Made by a program: the position numbers and the translations under genes | Assembly: GCF_027587025.1 (NCBI RefSeq) | Contig: NZ_JAPPTI010000004.1 | Coordinates: 1-64,000, forward strand | DNA: 64,000 bases | Reading direction: 5' to 3' | Source: Vibrio sp. LaRot3 | GTDB taxonomy: Bacteria > Pseudomonadota > Gammaproteobacteria > Enterobacterales > Vibrionaceae | Part shown: positions 62,272 through 64,000 of the stretch, piece after piece | Layout of the letters: the number at the start of each line of letters is the position of its first letter | Position numbering within the stretch: position 1 is the stretch's first letter | Notes under the pieces: generated by a model | What the model was told of the DNA's origin: nothing | Seen by the model: only the letters and a program-made list of their open reading frames with translations | The model's database searches: none

Positions 62272-62712
62272 CTAAGAATACACCCTGTACTGCTTGTTCT
62301 GATCCAGCATCAGCTGAAGTTGGACTTTACGGTGAAGCATTTCACTATTGAGCTCGGCATCGATCTGAAACTTCAATGAAAGCGTACTGATGCTCTCTCG
62401 CAACACGTTTACTCTGACATTCGCCAACCTAGGTTCATAACGTTCTAGGCAATGAGTAATCGCTCTTTTTATCTTTACTGATAAGTCGAGAGACTCTAAC
62501 GTCGCATCGTTAAAATCGATTAATCCGAGTTCTGGAGAGCTTAATGATTCACCCATCCGCGTATTAAGCACATTGGATACGTTTCTTTTGATTGAGTTGA
62601 GCACATCCACCAAATCAGGCCCTTGGGTCACTGAAAAGGTTTTGTCACTCGAACCCAATCTTTCAAAGAAACTTACTCCAAAAGTGCTTTCTTCTGGAGC
62701 AATGTAAGTCAT
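62272..62712 (-). CDS. tssE: T6SS baseplate protein TssE (gp25-like)
   Basis: 146 residues with the gp25-like fold: SFFERLGS near the start, SIKRNVSNVLNTRMGESLSSPELGLIDF (read in two parts) and a closing FQIDAEL strand. It overlaps the tssC stop by one base. Confidence 0.94.
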   Translation of the reverse strand: MTYIAPEESTFGVSFFERLGSSDKTFSVTQGPDLVDVLNSIKRNVSNVLNTRMGESLSSPELGLIDFNDATLESLDLSVKIKRAITHCLERYEPRLANVRVNVLRESISTLSLKFQIDAELNSEMLHRKVQLQLMLDQNKQYRVYS

Positions 62713-64000
62713 TAGCTTTGATCCAATCGGCCAACTAGTGACAATTCAAAGTTCGCACCCATGTATTTAAAGTGAGGACGTACTGCCATAGAAACCTTGT
62801 ACCAGCCAGGGTTACCTTCAACATCACTCACTTCAATGCGCGCTGCGCGCAATGGGCGTCGACTGCGAACGTCCGCTGGTGGGTTCTCTTGGTCAGCGAC
62901 GTATTGACGAATCCAACCATTAAGCTCGCGCTCAAGGTCTTGACGCTCTTTCCAAGAACCAATTTGCTCACGCTGTAGCACCTTGATGTAGTGGGCAAGA
63001 CGGTTAACAATCATCATGTACGGGATTTGAGTACCAAGCTTGTAGTTGGTCTCAGCCATCTTACCTTCTTTAGTGTTAGGGAAGATTTTCGGCTTTTGAA
63101 TCGAGTTAGCCGAGAAGAATGCGGCGTTATCACTGCCTTTACGCATAGTAAGTGCAATGAAACCTTCTTCTGACAATTCAAACTCTTTACGGTCAGTCAC
63201 TAAGACCTCTGTAGGGATCTTAGCTTGCAGTGCACCCATTGACTCAAACACGTGTACAGGAAGGTCTTCCACTGCACCACCGCTTTGCGGGCCAATCACG
63301 TTCGGACACCAGCGGTATTTCGCAAAACTGTCAGTCAAACGAGTTGCAAATGCAAACGCTGTATTACCCCACAAATAGTGGTCATGAGAAGCACTGACGC
63401 GTTCTTCATAGTTAAACGACTTAATTGGGTTTTCTGTTGGGTCATAAGGTACACGCAGTAAGAAGCGTGGCGCAGTTAAGCCTAGGTAACGCGCATCTTC
63501 TGATTCACGAAGACTGCGCCATTTAGTGTACTTAGGACTTTCAAAAATCGATTTCAGATCTTTAACGTATGGTAGCTCTTCAAATGAATCTATACCAAAG
63601 AACTCCGGGCCTACTGACGATAGGAATGGTGCATGTGCCATTGCACCTACGTTACCAAGATACTGAAGAAGCTTCATATCAGGAGTAGAAGGTGTAAAGG
63701 CAAAGTTACCAATGATTGCGCCAACAGGCTCACCACCAAATTGACCATAACCAGAGGAATATACGTGTTTGTACAAACCAGATTGAGAGATCTCTGGTGA
63801 GTATTCGAAATCTTCTAGAAGCTCTTCTTGAGTCGCATGAAGCAACTCGATTTTGTTGTTCTCGCGAAAATCAGTACGATCAATCAATAGCTTCAAACTA
63901 CGCCAAGAAGATTCAAGCTTCTGGAACTGGTCGTTGTGCAGGATTTCATCCATTTGCGCACTGATTTTTTTGTCCAGCTCAACCAACATTTGGTCAACCA
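62712..64000 (-). CDS. tssC: T6SS sheath large subunit TssC (VipB), 5' end outside the window
   Basis: The frame is open to the window edge; an internal ATG at 63989 is not the start, because upstream codons give VDQ before MLVELDKKIS, as in VipB. About 428 of roughly 490 residues are present, including FQKLESSWRSLKLLIDRTDFREN (two parts), GDYEF-like SGYGQFGGEPVGAIIGNF and the C-terminal PHFKYMGANFELSLVG. With TssB it forms the contractile sheath and is the ClpV substrate. Confidence 0.95.
   Translation of the reverse strand, partial: VDQMLVELDKKISAQMDEILHNDQFQKLESSWRSLKLLIDRTDFRENNKIELLHATQEELLEDFEYSPEISQSGLYKHVYSSGYGQFGGEPVGAIIGNFAFTPSTPDMKLLQYLGNVGAMAHAPFLSSVGPEFFGIDSFEELPYVKDLKSIFESPKYTKWRSLRESEDARYLGLTAPRFLLRVPYDPTENPIKSFNYEERVSASHDHYLWGNTAFAFATRLTDSFAKYRWCPNVIGPQSGGAVEDLPVHVFESMGALQAKIPTEVLVTDRKEFELSEEGFIALTMRKGSDNAAFFSANSIQKPKIFPNTKEGKMAETNYKLGTQIPYMMIVNRLAHYIKVLQREQIGSWKERQDLERELNGWIRQYVADQENPPADVRSRRPLRAARIEVSDVEGNPGWYKVSMAVRPHFKYMGANFELSLVGRLDQS

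Noticed and set aside
1..64000. tRNA and rRNA genes
   Set aside because: I noticed no cloverleaf or rRNA-like sequence on either strand; the thrS leader hairpins imitate an anticodon arm only.

Overview
The window comes from a Vibrio chromosome. The signs are a chromosomal integron with about 128-bp attC repeats of the Vibrio type, its integrase IntIA beside rplT-rpmI-infC-thrS (the usual position of the Vibrio superintegron platform), and a type VI secretion cluster in the gene order of the V. cholerae vas locus. I do not assign a species.

Layout. (1) Bases 1-3114 and 36350-39243 are one integron cassette array, read leftward on the minus strand from attI at 39237-39243. Counting from attI the cassettes are an Abi-alpha/DUF4393-like gene, a GIY-YIG-like gene, a KAP P-loop NTPase with a downstream 141-residue partner, a DUF2971 gene, two unknown genes with membrane segments, and a short-chain dehydrogenase cut by the window edge. 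(2) A complete-looking Mu-like transposable prophage of about 33.2 kb (3121-36349) has inserted at the junction between the KAP gene and its partner. (3) intIA with a LexA box (39431-40414), then the housekeeping operon thrS-infC-rpmI-rplT and a methyl-accepting chemotaxis gene. (4) A T6SS operon on the minus strand (64000 to 45940): tssC (cut), tssE, tssF, tssG, fha, tssJ, tssK, tssL, clpV, vasH, vasI, tssA, tssM.

The prophage follows Mu order from left to right. First come an S24-type repressor, Ner, a regulator, transposase A and target-capture ATPase B. Next are small early genes including a DUF3164 gene, an ANR-family regulator and gemA, then a middle/late activator made of two Mor domains fused in tandem. 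The lysis genes follow, then gp25-gp30, an inserted AT-rich nuclease-like accessory gene, protease/scaffold, capsid, head-tail joining proteins, sheath, tube, tail chaperones joined by a predicted -2 frameshift, tape measure, baseplate, fibre and fibre chaperone.

Four observations deserve most attention. (a) Ten clusters of an oriented 11-bp-phased motif, TTTAAACNNNG, are scattered along the prophage in coding and non-coding DNA. (b) A 16-bp motif followed by a hairpin occurs three times before phage genes. (c) A DUF4365/PD-(D/E)XK-like accessory gene lies between two terminators in the head operon. (d) The attI-proximal cassettes look like a run of candidate defence genes, one of them interrupted by the phage. 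Nothing here was checked by database search; names rest on reading the sequences.
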